NCBI GenBank assembly: GCA_039889245.1
Contig: JAZGVH010000002.1
Coordinates: forward strand, 3,286,001-3,350,000
Direction: 5' to 3'
Source: Dermatophilaceae bacterium Soc4.6
Lineage (GTDB): Bacteria > Actinomycetota > Actinomycetes > Actinomycetales > Dermatophilaceae
DNA length: 64,000 nt
Position numbers and translations under genes: made by a program. The notes beneath the pieces are model-generated. The model searched no databases and was not told where the DNA came from. It saw nothing but the letters and a program-made list of their open reading frames with translations. Shown here piece by piece: positions 1 to 7,728 of this stretch (its first letter is position 1; each line of letters begins with the position of its first letter).

Positions 1-746
1 TGGGCTGCGTGCAGCGCGCCTTCTTCCCCGACGTCAACTCCGCGACCGTCCGGGTGCTGAGCGCCGAGGGCTTCGAGGTCGTCGCCCCGGCCGGACAGGG
101 CTGCTGCGGCGCCCTCTCGGGTCACAGCGGACGCGAGGAGGAGGCACAGGGCTTCGCCCGCGACCTCATCGCGCAGTTCGAGGCCTCCGGCGTCGAGCAC
201 GTCGTGGTCAACTCCGCCGGGTGCGGCTCGGCGATGAAGGACTACGTGCACCTGCTCGCCGACGACCCGCAGTGGGCCGACCGCGCGGCGGCGATGGCGG
301 CGAAGGTCAGGGACGTCAGCGAGATCCTCGCCGAGGCCGGCCCCGTCGCCACCCGCCACCCGCTCGACGTCACCATCGCCTACCACGACGCCTGCCACCT
401 CGGTCACGCCCAGGGCGTGCGCGCCCAGCCGCGCGAGCTGCTGCGTGGCATACCGGGCCTACAGCTGCGCGAGATCGCCGAGGCCGACCTGTGCTGCGGC
501 AGCGCCGGGGTCTACAACATCCTCAACCCCGAGCCCGCGCGCGAGCTCGGCGACCGCAAGGCCGCCAACGTCATCGCCACCGGCGCCTCGCTGCTCGTCA
601 CGGCCAACCCCGGCTGTCTCATGCAGGTCGCGACCTCGGTGCAGCGCGCCGGGGCCCAGATCGCGCTGGCCCACACCGTCGAGGTGCTCGACGCCTCCAT
701 CCGGGGGCTGCCCCCCACCAGTCTCGGAGTGACCGCACCCGTGTAG
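1..746 (+). CDS. glcF: Glycolate oxidase iron-sulfur subunit GlcF, C-terminal part (truncated by window edge)
   Basis: The reading frame is open from base 3 and begins inside the protein (Gly-Cys-Val-Gln-Arg), so the N-terminal ferredoxin-like part lies outside the window. Two cysteine-rich CCG domains are visible: GQGCCGALSGHSG early in the fragment and DLCCGSAGVYN near fragment residue 160. These are the heterodisulfide-reductase-type cluster-binding modules found in the C-terminal half of GlcF. In the family this subunit passes electrons from the flavin subunits GlcD/GlcE to the respiratory chain during glycolate (or D-lactate) oxidation. The lactate/glycolate permease gene that follows 85 bases later supports a 2-hydroxy-acid role. 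A plain LutA/LldE protein is the alternative, but those are shorter and start differently. Confidence 0.82.
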   Translation, partial: GCVQRAFFPDVNSATVRVLSAEGFEVVAPAGQGCCGALSGHSGREEEAQGFARDLIAQFEASGVEHVVVNSAGCGSAMKDYVHLLADDPQWADRAAAMAAKVRDVSEILAEAGPVATRHPLDVTIAYHDACHLGHAQGVRAQPRELLRGIPGLQLREIAEADLCCGSAGVYNILNPEPARELGDRKAANVIATGASLLVTANPGCLMQVATSVQRAGAQIALAHTVEVLDASIRGLPPTSLGVTAPV

Positions 747-831
747 CGCCCACCCTGCGGCACCGCCGCAGCACCCCGCAGCACCCCACCCCGACGACGC
801 GGTGGGACCGGCTCGACCCAGAGGTGACCAC

Positions 832-2562
832 ATGTACAAACCCGTCCTCGACGCCGTCGGAGGCTCGCTCTTCCTCACGGCCCTCCTCGCGATGGTGCCG
901 CTGCTGCTGCTGTTCGTCATGCTCGGCGTGCTGCGGATCTCGGCCTGGAAGGCCGCCCTCGCCTCCCTGGCCGCCGCCGTGCTCATCGCCGTCGCCGTCT
1001 ACTCCATGCCCGTCGGGCAGGCGCTGCTCGCGGGCAGCGAAGGGGCGGCCTTTGGCTTCTTCCCCATCCTGTGGATCGTCATCAACGCGATCTGGGTCTA
1101 CAACATGACGGTGGCGACCGGGCACTTCGACGTGCTGCGCCGCTCCTTCGCGAAGGTCAGTGACGACCAGCGCATCCAGGCCGTCATCATCGCCTTCTGC
1201 TTCGGTGCCCTGCTGGAGGCCCTTGCCGGCTTCGGCACGCCGGTCGCCATCACCAGCGTCATGCTGATCGCGCTGGGCTTCCGTCCCCTCAAGGCGGCCG
1301 TGGTCGCTCTGGTCGCGAACACCGCCCCCGTCGCCTTCGGCGCCCTCGCCGTGCCGATCACCACGCTGGCCACGGTGAGCCAGCAGCCGGAGCACTCCCT
1401 CGCGCAGATGGTGGGGCGCCAGACGCCGATCCTCGCGATCTTCGTGCCCATGGCCCTGGTGTTCATCATCGACAAGGGCAAGGGTGTGCGTGAGACCCTG
1501 CCAGCCACCCTCACCTGCGGTGTCAGCTTCGCCATCGCGCAGTACGTCACCTCCAACTTCATCTCCACCCAGCTCACCGACATCGTCGCCTCGCTCGTCG
1601 GCGCCCTGTCGGTCGTCCTCCTGCTGCGCGTGTGGCAGCCGTCCGGCGCCTACGTCGAGACCGGTGACGACACGACGGGCACCAGTGCGGCATCCCGTAT
1701 CCCGGCTGGCTCCGCCACCCGAGCCGTCGGGGCCGGGTCGGGCGACGACCACCCGGTGGGTGCCGGGGTCGGCACCCTCGAGGAGCTCGCCGCCCGCGAC
1801 CGCGACGCCGTCGACTCCCGCAACGACGTGCTGAAGGCCTACTCGCCCTACCTGATCATCGTCGCGATCTTCGTCCTCACCCAGCTGCCCGGCATCAAGG
1901 ACGCCTTCGCCTCCAAGGTGCTCAACCCGTCGTTCCAGTGGCCGGGGCTGCACCTGCAGACCGCCGCGGGCAAGGCGTCGACGCTGCCGACCTTCAAGCT
2001 GGGGCTCCTCTCGGCCGCAGGCACGTTGATGGTCATCGCCGGACTCGTGACGATCCCGGTCATCGGCATCAGCCCGTCGCGCGCCCTCAAGGCCTACGTC
2101 GAGACCTACCGCCAGCTCTTCGCCGCCATCGTCACGGTCATGGCTGTCCTCGGGCTGGCCTACGTGATGAACGCGTCGGGCCAGACGGCGACGCTCGGCA
2201 CCTGGCTCGCGGCCTCCGGTGCCCTCTTCGCCCTCATCTCGCCGATCCTCGGATGGCTGGGTGTGGCCGTTACCGGTTCTGACACCTCGTCCAACTCCCT
2301 CTTCGGCGCTCTGCAGGTGTCGGCCGCCAAGCAGACCGGGCTGTCTCCGCTCCTGCTGGCTGCGGCCAACAGCTCAGGTGGTGTCCTGGGCAAGATGGTC
2401 TCCCCGCAGAACCTCGCCATCGCCGCCGCCGCCGTGGGGATGTCGGGCCGCGAGGGAGACATCTTCCGCAAGGTCGTCGGCTGGTCCCTCGGCTTCCTGG
2501 TGCTGATGTGCCTGATCGTCTTCCTGCAGTCCACGGCCGTCCTGTCCTGGATGGTGCCCTAG
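832..2562 (+). CDS. lldP: L-lactate permease family transporter (LldP/GlcA)
   Basis: This 576-residue polytopic membrane protein belongs to the LctP family of 2-hydroxy-acid symporters, which import lactate or glycolate with protons. Hydrophobic segments run through the whole length, and the family-typical stretches ALLEALAGFGTPVAI and NTAPVAFGALAVPITTLA are present. A hydrophilic Gly/Ala/Asp-rich loop occupies about residues 275-335. The ATG at 832 is chosen over an upstream in-frame GTG at 802 because a GAGGTGA ribosome-binding site sits just before it and because LldP proteins begin with a short polar end. Placement between glcF and lutABC fits either lactate or glycolate uptake; sequence alone does not decide which. 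Confidence 0.88.
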   Translation: MYKPVLDAVGGSLFLTALLAMVPLLLLFVMLGVLRISAWKAALASLAAAVLIAVAVYSMPVGQALLAGSEGAAFGFFPILWIVINAIWVYNMTVATGHFDVLRRSFAKVSDDQRIQAVIIAFCFGALLEALAGFGTPVAITSVMLIALGFRPLKAAVVALVANTAPVAFGALAVPITTLATVSQQPEHSLAQMVGRQTPILAIFVPMALVFIIDKGKGVRETLPATLTCGVSFAIAQYVTSNFISTQLTDIVASLVGALSVVLLLRVWQPSGAYVETGDDTTGTSAASRIPAGSATRAVGAGSGDDHPVGAGVGTLEELAARDRDAVDSRNDVLKAYSPYLIIVAIFVLTQLPGIKDAFASKVLNPSFQWPGLHLQTAAGKASTLPTFKLGLLSAAGTLMVIAGLVTIPVIGISPSRALKAYVETYRQLFAAIVTVMAVLGLAYVMNASGQTATLGTWLAASGALFALISPILGWLGVAVTGSDTSSNSLFGALQVSAAKQTGLSPLLLAAANSSGGVLGKMVSPQNLAIAAAAVGMSGREGDIFRKVVGWSLGFLVLMCLIVFLQSTAVLSWMVP

Positions 2563-2586
2563 CCGCCGGCCCGGCCCGCCGGCGGC
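2562..2586 (+). terminator. GC hairpin after lldP
   Basis: A perfect 9-bp stem, GCCGCCGGC with GCCGGCGGC, starts at the lldP stop codon. It has a seven-base loop and no T tract, so it may be a weak terminator or a stabilising 3' hairpin. Confidence 0.4.
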
Positions 2587-2832
2587 GTACGACCGCCGGC
2601 CCGCCCCGGCCACGAGCGGCACCGTGACCACGGCGGCAACGGGGTGGGAGCCCCCGGCGCGCTCCGCTGCGGTGCCCGACCGTCCTGGTCGTCGCTCACG
2701 CCCGTGCCCCCTCGTCACACGCACGGCGGCACGTGGCCCCGATGTCACACGCGTCTGGAGCAAGCCCAGGACGTGCGCGAGTAGGTTGGGGGCACGTTGG
2801 TCGACGACGTCCGGCGCAAGGAGGGGGTTGCT

Positions 2833-3585
2833 GTGCGCGTCGCGCTCATGCTCACCTGCATCAACGACACCATGTTCCCCGAGACCGGCAAGGCTGTCGT
2901 CCGGCTGCTGCGCCGGCTGGGGGTCGACGTGGACTTCCCGCCCGGCCAGACCTGCTGCGGCCAGCCGATGGTCAACACCGGCTACCTCGACGAGGCCGTC
3001 CCGGTGGTGCGCCAGTTCACCTCGGCCTTCGAGGGGTACGACGCCGTCGTCGTCCCCTCCGGCTCGTGCGTCGGCTGCGTGCGCCACCAGCACGGCCTCG
3101 TCGCCCGGCGCAGCGGTGACCCTGCCCTCGTCGACGCGGTCGCCGCTACGAGCCCGAAGACCTACGAGCTCACCGAGTTCCTCGTCGACGTGCTCGGCGT
3201 GACCGACGTCGGGGCGACCTTCGCGCACACCGTGACCTACCACCCGACCTGCCACTCGCTGCGGATGCTCGGGGTGGGCGACCGGCCGCTCCAGCTGCTG
3301 CAGCAGGTGCGAAGGCTGCGCCTCGTCGAGCTGCCGGCGGCAGAGGAGTGCTGCGGCTTCGGTGGCACCTTCGCCCTGAAGAACGCCGAGACCTCGGTGG
3401 CCATGGGGTCCGACAAGGTGCGGCACGCCCGCGGCACCGGCGCCGAGGTCCTCGTGGCCTCGGACAACTCGTGCCTGCTGCACCTGGGGGGGATGCTGTC
3501 GCGCGAGCAGGCCGGGATGCGGGTCATGCACCTGGCCGAGATCCTCGCCAGCACCCAGGACCAGCCAGCGGTGGTGGGCTCGTGA
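2833..3585 (+). CDS. lutA: L-lactate oxidation (Fe-S)-binding protein LutA
   Basis: This 250-residue protein is the LldE/LutA subunit of the LutABC L-lactate-oxidising complex. It carries two CCG cluster-binding domains, seen as QTCCGQPMVNTGY near residue 38 and EECCGFGGTFALKN near residue 172. The GTG at 2833 has a strong AAGGAGGGGG ribosome-binding site 6-15 bases upstream, and the protein then begins MRVALMLTCINDTMFP as in other LutA proteins. The stop codon overlaps the lutB start (GTGA), which indicates translational coupling in a lutABC operon. A TAGGTT at 2782-2787 could be its -10 element, but I see no good -35. Confidence 0.92.
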   Translation: MRVALMLTCINDTMFPETGKAVVRLLRRLGVDVDFPPGQTCCGQPMVNTGYLDEAVPVVRQFTSAFEGYDAVVVPSGSCVGCVRHQHGLVARRSGDPALVDAVAATSPKTYELTEFLVDVLGVTDVGATFAHTVTYHPTCHSLRMLGVGDRPLQLLQQVRRLRLVELPAAEECCGFGGTFALKNAETSVAMGSDKVRHARGTGAEVLVASDNSCLLHLGGMLSREQAGMRVMHLAEILASTQDQPAVVGS

Positions 3586-5099
3586 CCGCCACCTTCGTCG
3601 GGATGCCGCCCTTCCCGCAGGCGGCCCACACGGCCCTCGCCGACACCCAGCTGCGCTCCAACCTGCGCCACGCCACCCACACCATCCGCGACAAGCGCCA
3701 GCGGGTCGTCGACGAGGTCGACCAGTGGGAGGCGTTGCGCACCAAGGGGGCTCAGGTCAAGGACGACATGCTGGCCCACCTCGACGAGCACCTGCTGACC
3801 CTCGAGGCGTCGCTGACTGCCCGGGGCGCGATCGTGCACTGGGCCCGCGACGCGGCCGAGGCCTGCGCCATCGTCGCGCAGGTCGCCACGGACCACGGCG
3901 TCGACGAGGTGGTCAAGGTCAAGTCGATGGCCACCCAGGAGATCGAGCTCAACGAGGCCCTGGCCGCGCAGGGCATCGCGGCGTGGGAGACCGACCTCGC
4001 CGAGCTCATCGTGCAGCTCGGCGACGACCTGCCCTCGCACATCCTCGTGCCCGCGATCCACCGCAACCGGTCCGAGATCCGGCAGATCTTCCTCGACCAC
4101 ATGGCCGGCAGCGGTCGCCCCGCGCCGGCCGACCTCACCGACGAGCCGCGCGAGCTGGCCGGGGCCGCGCGGCTGCACCTGCGGGAGAAGTTCCTGCGGG
4201 CCAAGGTCGCCGTCTCCGGCGCCAACTTCGCCGTCGCCGAGACCGGCACGCTCGTCGTGGTCGAGTCCGAGGGCAACGGGCGGATGTGCCTGACCCTGCC
4301 CGAGGTGCTCATCAGCGTCGTCGGCATCGAGAAGGTCCTGCCACGCTTCGCCGACCTCGACACCTTCCTGCAGCTGCTGCCCCGCTCGAGCACGGGGGAG
4401 CGGATGAACCCCTACACCTCGATGTGGAGCGGCATCACCCCCGGCGACGGCCCGCAGGAGGTGCACGTCGTGCTGCTCGACAACGGGCGCACCAACGTGC
4501 TGGCCGACGAGGTCGGCCGCCAGGCCCTGCGCTGCATCCGCTGCTCGGCCTGTCTCAACGTCTGCCCGGTCTACGAGCGCACCGGCGGCCACGCCTACGG
4601 CTCGGTCTATCCCGGCCCCATCGGGGCCATCCTCGTCCCCCTGCTCAAGGGGGTGGGCCACGACGCCCAGGTCGACTCGCTGCCGTATGCGTCGAGCCTC
4701 TGCGGCCGGTGCTACGAGGTGTGCCCGGTCAAGATCGACATCCCCGAGGTGCTGGTGCACCTGCGCGCCGAGGTGGTCGACGCGCACCGGGACGGCTGGC
4801 CCACGGGGATGGACCTGGCGATGCGCGCCACCTCGGTGCTCTTCGCCGACCCGGGGCGGATGTCGTTGGCGGTCAAGGCTTCCGGTGTGGCCAACCGGGT
4901 GGTCGCCGGTCTGACCGGGCTGCCCGGTGTGCACGGCCGCAGCCTCCCCGGAGGGCGCGCCGCCATCGGCCGCCTCCCCGGCCCGGGGGCGGCGTGGAGC
5001 GACGCCCGGGACCTGCCGGTGCCCCCGCGCACGTCCTTCCGCACGTGGTGGACGCAGACCCACGGAGGTCGCGACGAGACGGCGGGGGGTCGGTCGTGA
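3582..5099 (+). CDS. lutB: L-lactate oxidation iron-sulfur protein LutB
   Basis: This 505-residue protein combines an N-terminal LUD-type (DUF162) domain, recognised by VVKVKSMATQEIELNEAL near residue 110, with a C-terminal ferredoxin domain. The ferredoxin domain holds two CxxCxxCxxxCP-type motifs, CIRCSACLNVCPVY near residue 317 and CGRCYEVCPVK near residue 373, suited to two 4Fe-4S clusters. With LutA and LutC it oxidises L-lactate to pyruvate in the cytoplasm. It starts at the GTG that overlaps the lutA stop and ends in a GTGA overlap with lutC, so the three genes form one coupled operon. Confidence 0.94.
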   Translation: MTATFVGMPPFPQAAHTALADTQLRSNLRHATHTIRDKRQRVVDEVDQWEALRTKGAQVKDDMLAHLDEHLLTLEASLTARGAIVHWARDAAEACAIVAQVATDHGVDEVVKVKSMATQEIELNEALAAQGIAAWETDLAELIVQLGDDLPSHILVPAIHRNRSEIRQIFLDHMAGSGRPAPADLTDEPRELAGAARLHLREKFLRAKVAVSGANFAVAETGTLVVVESEGNGRMCLTLPEVLISVVGIEKVLPRFADLDTFLQLLPRSSTGERMNPYTSMWSGITPGDGPQEVHVVLLDNGRTNVLADEVGRQALRCIRCSACLNVCPVYERTGGHAYGSVYPGPIGAILVPLLKGVGHDAQVDSLPYASSLCGRCYEVCPVKIDIPEVLVHLRAEVVDAHRDGWPTGMDLAMRATSVLFADPGRMSLAVKASGVANRVVAGLTGLPGVHGRSLPGGRAAIGRLPGPGAAWSDARDLPVPPRTSFRTWWTQTHGGRDETAGGRS

Positions 5100-5761
5100 C
5101 CGCCCGCGACGACGTCTTGGCCCGGGTCCGCTCCGCCCTGCACACCGCCACCCCCCGACCGCTGGTTGCGCCGGATCAACCCGCATCCCGCTCTCCCGAG
5201 ACGGTTTCGGGCACCTCCGACGCAACAAGGGGGGGTGCGACGTCGGGGCTGGTCGACCTCTTCGAGGAGCGCGTCGCCGACTACCGCGCCGTGGTGGTGC
5301 GCTGCACGGAGGCCGAGGTGGCCGACGCCGTGCGCCACGGGCTCGCCGACAGCGGCACGGTCGTCGTGCCCGACGGGTTCCCCGACGACCTGCTGGGCCT
5401 GCCGACGGGTGCCCGCCGCGTCACCGACGACGGGCTCGACGCGCACGCCCTCGACGCCGTCGACGCGGTCGTCACGCTCGCCACGGTCGGGATCGCCGAG
5501 ACCGGCACGATCATCCTCGACCACGGCACCGGCCAGGGGCGCCGGGCGCTCAGCCTCGTGCCCGACCGGCACGTCTGCGTCGTGCGCGCCGACCAGGTCG
5601 TCGCCGACGTCCCGGAGGCCGTCACCCTCCTCGACCGCAGCGGAGCGGCCACCCGCCCGATGACCTGGATCTCGGGCCCCAGCGCCACGAGTGACATCGA
5701 GCTCGACCGGGTCGAGGGCGTGCACGGGCCCCGCACCCTCCACGTGGTCATCGTCGTCTGA
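5096..5761 (+). CDS. lutC: Lactate utilization protein LutC
   Basis: This 221-residue LUD-domain (DUF162) protein is the third LutABC component. The LUD core is visible as VPDGFP near residue 98 and as GIAETGTIILDHGTGQGRR followed by SLVPDRHVCVV at about residues 132-165. The GTG start overlaps the lutB stop by four bases. A low-complexity Pro/Ala/Ser stretch near residues 18-45 separates a short N-terminal helix from the LUD core. The chain is normal length and no key segment is missing. Confidence 0.9.
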   Translation: MTARDDVLARVRSALHTATPRPLVAPDQPASRSPETVSGTSDATRGGATSGLVDLFEERVADYRAVVVRCTEAEVADAVRHGLADSGTVVVPDGFPDDLLGLPTGARRVTDDGLDAHALDAVDAVVTLATVGIAETGTIILDHGTGQGRRALSLVPDRHVCVVRADQVVADVPEAVTLLDRSGAATRPMTWISGPSATSDIELDRVEGVHGPRTLHVVIVV

Positions 5762-5777
5762 GCACTAGGTTCGTCCT

Positions 5778-7040
5778 ATGTCGACGTCGCCGCCCGCCCA
5801 CCCGGCCACCACCCTGACGGGGCCCGAGCGGGCCTGGCTCGACGGTCAGGCGGCCTCGCTCCTTCACTTCACCCGGGGTGCCGTCCACCCCGACGGCGGC
5901 TTCGGCTGGCTCGACGACGACGGAGCCGTCGAGACCGACCGTCCCGTCGAGCTCTGGGTCACCTGTCGCATGACGCACGTGCTCGCGCTGGGCGCGCTGC
6001 AGGGCGACGCCGGGGCGGCGGCCCTGGTCGACCACGGCATTCGGGCCCTGCGTGGTCGCCTCCACGACGACGAGCACGGCGGCTGGTATGCCGCGGTCGA
6101 GACCGCGCCCGACGGCACCTCGCGCCCCGCGGACGACGCCAAGGCGGCCTACGCGCACGCGTTCGTCATGCTCGCGGCCTCGAGCGCAGTGGCCGCCGGG
6201 CACCCCGAGGCCCCGGCCCTGCTCGCCGAGGCGCTCGACACCTTCGTGTCGCGGTTCTGGAGCGACGCCGACGGTCTGGCGGCCGACGTCTGGGACCGCA
6301 CCTTCACGACCCTCGACCCCTACCGCGGCGTGAACGCCAACATGCACACGGTCGAGGCGATGCTCGCGGCGCACGACGTCACCGGTGACCGCGCCCACCT
6401 CGAGCGAGCGCTGCGGATCACGCAGCGGGTGGTCCACGAGTTCGCGGCCGGCAACGGCTACCGCCTGCCGGAGCACTACGACGAGGGCTGGCACCAGCAG
6501 CTGGGCTACAACCGCGACCACCCCGCCGACAAGTTCCGCCCCTACGGCGTGACGATCGGTCACCTCCTCGAGTGGTCGCGCCTGGCCCTGCACGTGCGCA
6601 CCGCCCTACGCGCGCGGGACGAGGACGCACCGGCCTGGCTGCTCGACGACGCGGTCGCCCTCTTCGACCGGGCCGTCGCCGACGGGTGGGCGGTCGACGG
6701 ACTCCCCGGCTTCGTCTACACCACCGACTTCGACGCCACCCCCGTCGTGCGCGACCGCCTGCACTGGGTCGCCGCCGAGGGGTTGGCCACTGCCTGGACC
6801 CTCGCCCTGGTGACGGGGGAGCAGCGCTACCGCGACCGCTTCGACGCCTGGCGCACCCACATCGCCGACCTCTTCGTCGACGCGGAGCGCGGGTCGTGGC
6901 GGCACGAGCTCGACGAGCACAACGAGCCCAGCCGCCACGTCTGGGAGGGCAAGCCCGACACCTACCACGCCTACCAGGCGGTCATCCTGCCCCGGCTGGG
7001 CGAGACCACCTCGTTCGTCGCCGGCGTCCGCGACCGCTGA
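5778..7040 (+). CDS. AGE family epimerase/isomerase
   Basis: This 420-residue protein resembles the N-acylglucosamine 2-epimerase / mannose isomerase superfamily, which folds as an alpha-helical (alpha/alpha)6 barrel and epimerises or isomerises sugars such as GlcNAc, mannose or cellobiose. Visible family features are repeated aromatic and His-rich helices (GGWYAAVE, NANMHTVEAMLAAH, HWVAAEGLATAW) and the C-terminal WEGKPDTYHAYQAVILPR. Substrate cannot be read from sequence. A TAGGTT at 5766-5771 lies six bases before the ATG and there is no Shine-Dalgarno, so the gene is probably transcribed leaderless and independently of lutABC, only 16 bases after lutC. Confidence 0.82.
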   Translation: MSTSPPAHPATTLTGPERAWLDGQAASLLHFTRGAVHPDGGFGWLDDDGAVETDRPVELWVTCRMTHVLALGALQGDAGAAALVDHGIRALRGRLHDDEHGGWYAAVETAPDGTSRPADDAKAAYAHAFVMLAASSAVAAGHPEAPALLAEALDTFVSRFWSDADGLAADVWDRTFTTLDPYRGVNANMHTVEAMLAAHDVTGDRAHLERALRITQRVVHEFAAGNGYRLPEHYDEGWHQQLGYNRDHPADKFRPYGVTIGHLLEWSRLALHVRTALRARDEDAPAWLLDDAVALFDRAVADGWAVDGLPGFVYTTDFDATPVVRDRLHWVAAEGLATAWTLALVTGEQRYRDRFDAWRTHIADLFVDAERGSWRHELDEHNEPSRHVWEGKPDTYHAYQAVILPRLGETTSFVAGVRDR

Positions 7041-7063
7041 CGGCCACGGGGCTGGAAGGCCGA

Positions 7064-7093
7064 TTTCACCCGTCCCTCCGGCTCGTGTAAAGT
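7064..7093 (+). promoter_or_regulatory. Promoter of the tRNA-Thr/tRNA-Met unit
   Basis: TTTCAC at 7064-7069 and TAAAGT at 7088-7093 are separated by 18 bases. The pair sits 36 bases before the first tRNA, as expected for the housekeeping sigma factor. Confidence 0.6.
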
Positions 7094-7128
7094 CTGCGAC
7101 GCACCGACTGGGAGGCCATGCCTCCCGC

Positions 7129-7201
7129 GCCCCTTTAGCTCAGTCGGCAGAGCGTCTCCATGGTAAGGAGAAGGTCTACGGTTCGATTCCGTAAAGGGGC
7201 T
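7129..7201 (+). tRNA. tRNA-Thr (GGT anticodon)
   Basis: A complete cloverleaf is visible. The acceptor stem GCCCCTT pairs with AAGGGGC, the D arm contains AGCTCAGTCGGCAGAGC, the anticodon stem TCTCC/GGAGA encloses the loop ATGGTAA (anticodon GGT), and the T arm contains GGTTCGATTCC. The discriminator base is T and no CCA is encoded. Confidence 0.97.
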
Positions 7202-7227
7202 CTGGTCCTGCCTCGCGCAGGGCCCCC

Positions 7228-7301
7228 GGCGGGGTAGCTCAGCTGGTTAGAGCGCACGACTCATAATCGTGAGGTCGCGGGATCGAGCCCCGCTCCCGCT
7301 A
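7228..7301 (+). tRNA. tRNA-Met (CAT anticodon, elongator type)
   Basis: The acceptor GGCGGGG pairs with TCCCGCT through G-U ends. The anticodon stem CACGA/TCGTG encloses CTCATAA (anticodon CAT). The three consecutive G:C pairs of initiator tRNA are absent from the anticodon stem, so this is the elongator. It lies 26 bases after tRNA-Thr and is probably cotranscribed with it. Confidence 0.96.
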
Positions 7302-7337
7302 CGACGACCGCCCCGGGGTCGAGTCGGACGAGACGAT

Positions 7338-7367
7338 TTCTCGCCCGGCACACCCCTCGCGTAAACT
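7338..7367 (+). promoter_or_regulatory. Promoter of rpmG
   Basis: TTCTCG at 7338-7343 and TAAACT at 7362-7367 are spaced by 18 bases, and leave a leader of about 100 bases before rpmG. Confidence 0.5.
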
Positions 7368-7475
7368 CAGGGGTCGCGTCAGCTGTCGGCCTCAGGCCGT
7401 CAGCCGGTCGCCCCCAAGCAGCGTTGGTGGACACGTCCCGTGCCCATCCCCTCAGTTCCGAGAGCAGGTTGTCCC

Positions 7476-7646
7476 GTGGCCAGCAAGAGCGCCGACGTCC
7501 GTCCCAAGATCACCATGGCGTGCGTGGACTGCAAGAACCGCAACTACATCACGAAGAAGAACCGCCGCAACGACCCCGACCGGTTGGAGCTGGCCAAGTT
7601 CTGCCCCAACTGCGGCAAGCAGACGGAGCACCGCGAGACCCGCTGA
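7476..7646 (+). CDS. rpmG: 50S ribosomal protein L33
   Basis: This 56-residue bL33 is the zinc-binding (C+) form: CVDC near residue 18 and CPNC near residue 45 supply the four cysteine ligands. The protein reads [20 protein letters not shown] from the GTG at 7476; an upstream in-frame GTG at 7440 would add 12 residues unlike the family. It sits between a tRNA pair and the hadA/hadB region, an arrangement common in actinobacteria. The C+ form implies dependence on zinc supply; a zinc-free paralogue would be encoded elsewhere if it exists. Confidence 0.96.
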   Translation: MASKSADVRPKITMACVDCKNRNYITKKNRRNDPDRLELAKFCPNCGKQTEHRETR

Positions 7647-7684
7647 CGTCGGCGGCCTCGCGACCGCCCCGCAGCACCACGTCC

Positions 7685-7712
7685 GACCGTCGCCCCACCG
7701 GGGGTGGCGGTC
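7685..7712 (+). terminator. Intrinsic terminator of rpmG
   Basis: GACCGTCGCCCC pairs with GGGGTGGCGGTC through two G-U pairs around an ACCG loop, and GTTTCGTCG follows. Confidence 0.7.
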
Positions 7713-7728
7713 GTTTCGTCGTCCGGGC

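Noticed and set aside
3237-5228. Very long minus-strand open frame opposite lutB/lutC (663 codons)
   Set aside because: It is antisense to clearly homologous genes, is Arg/Gly/Asp-rich, and results from high GC third positions.
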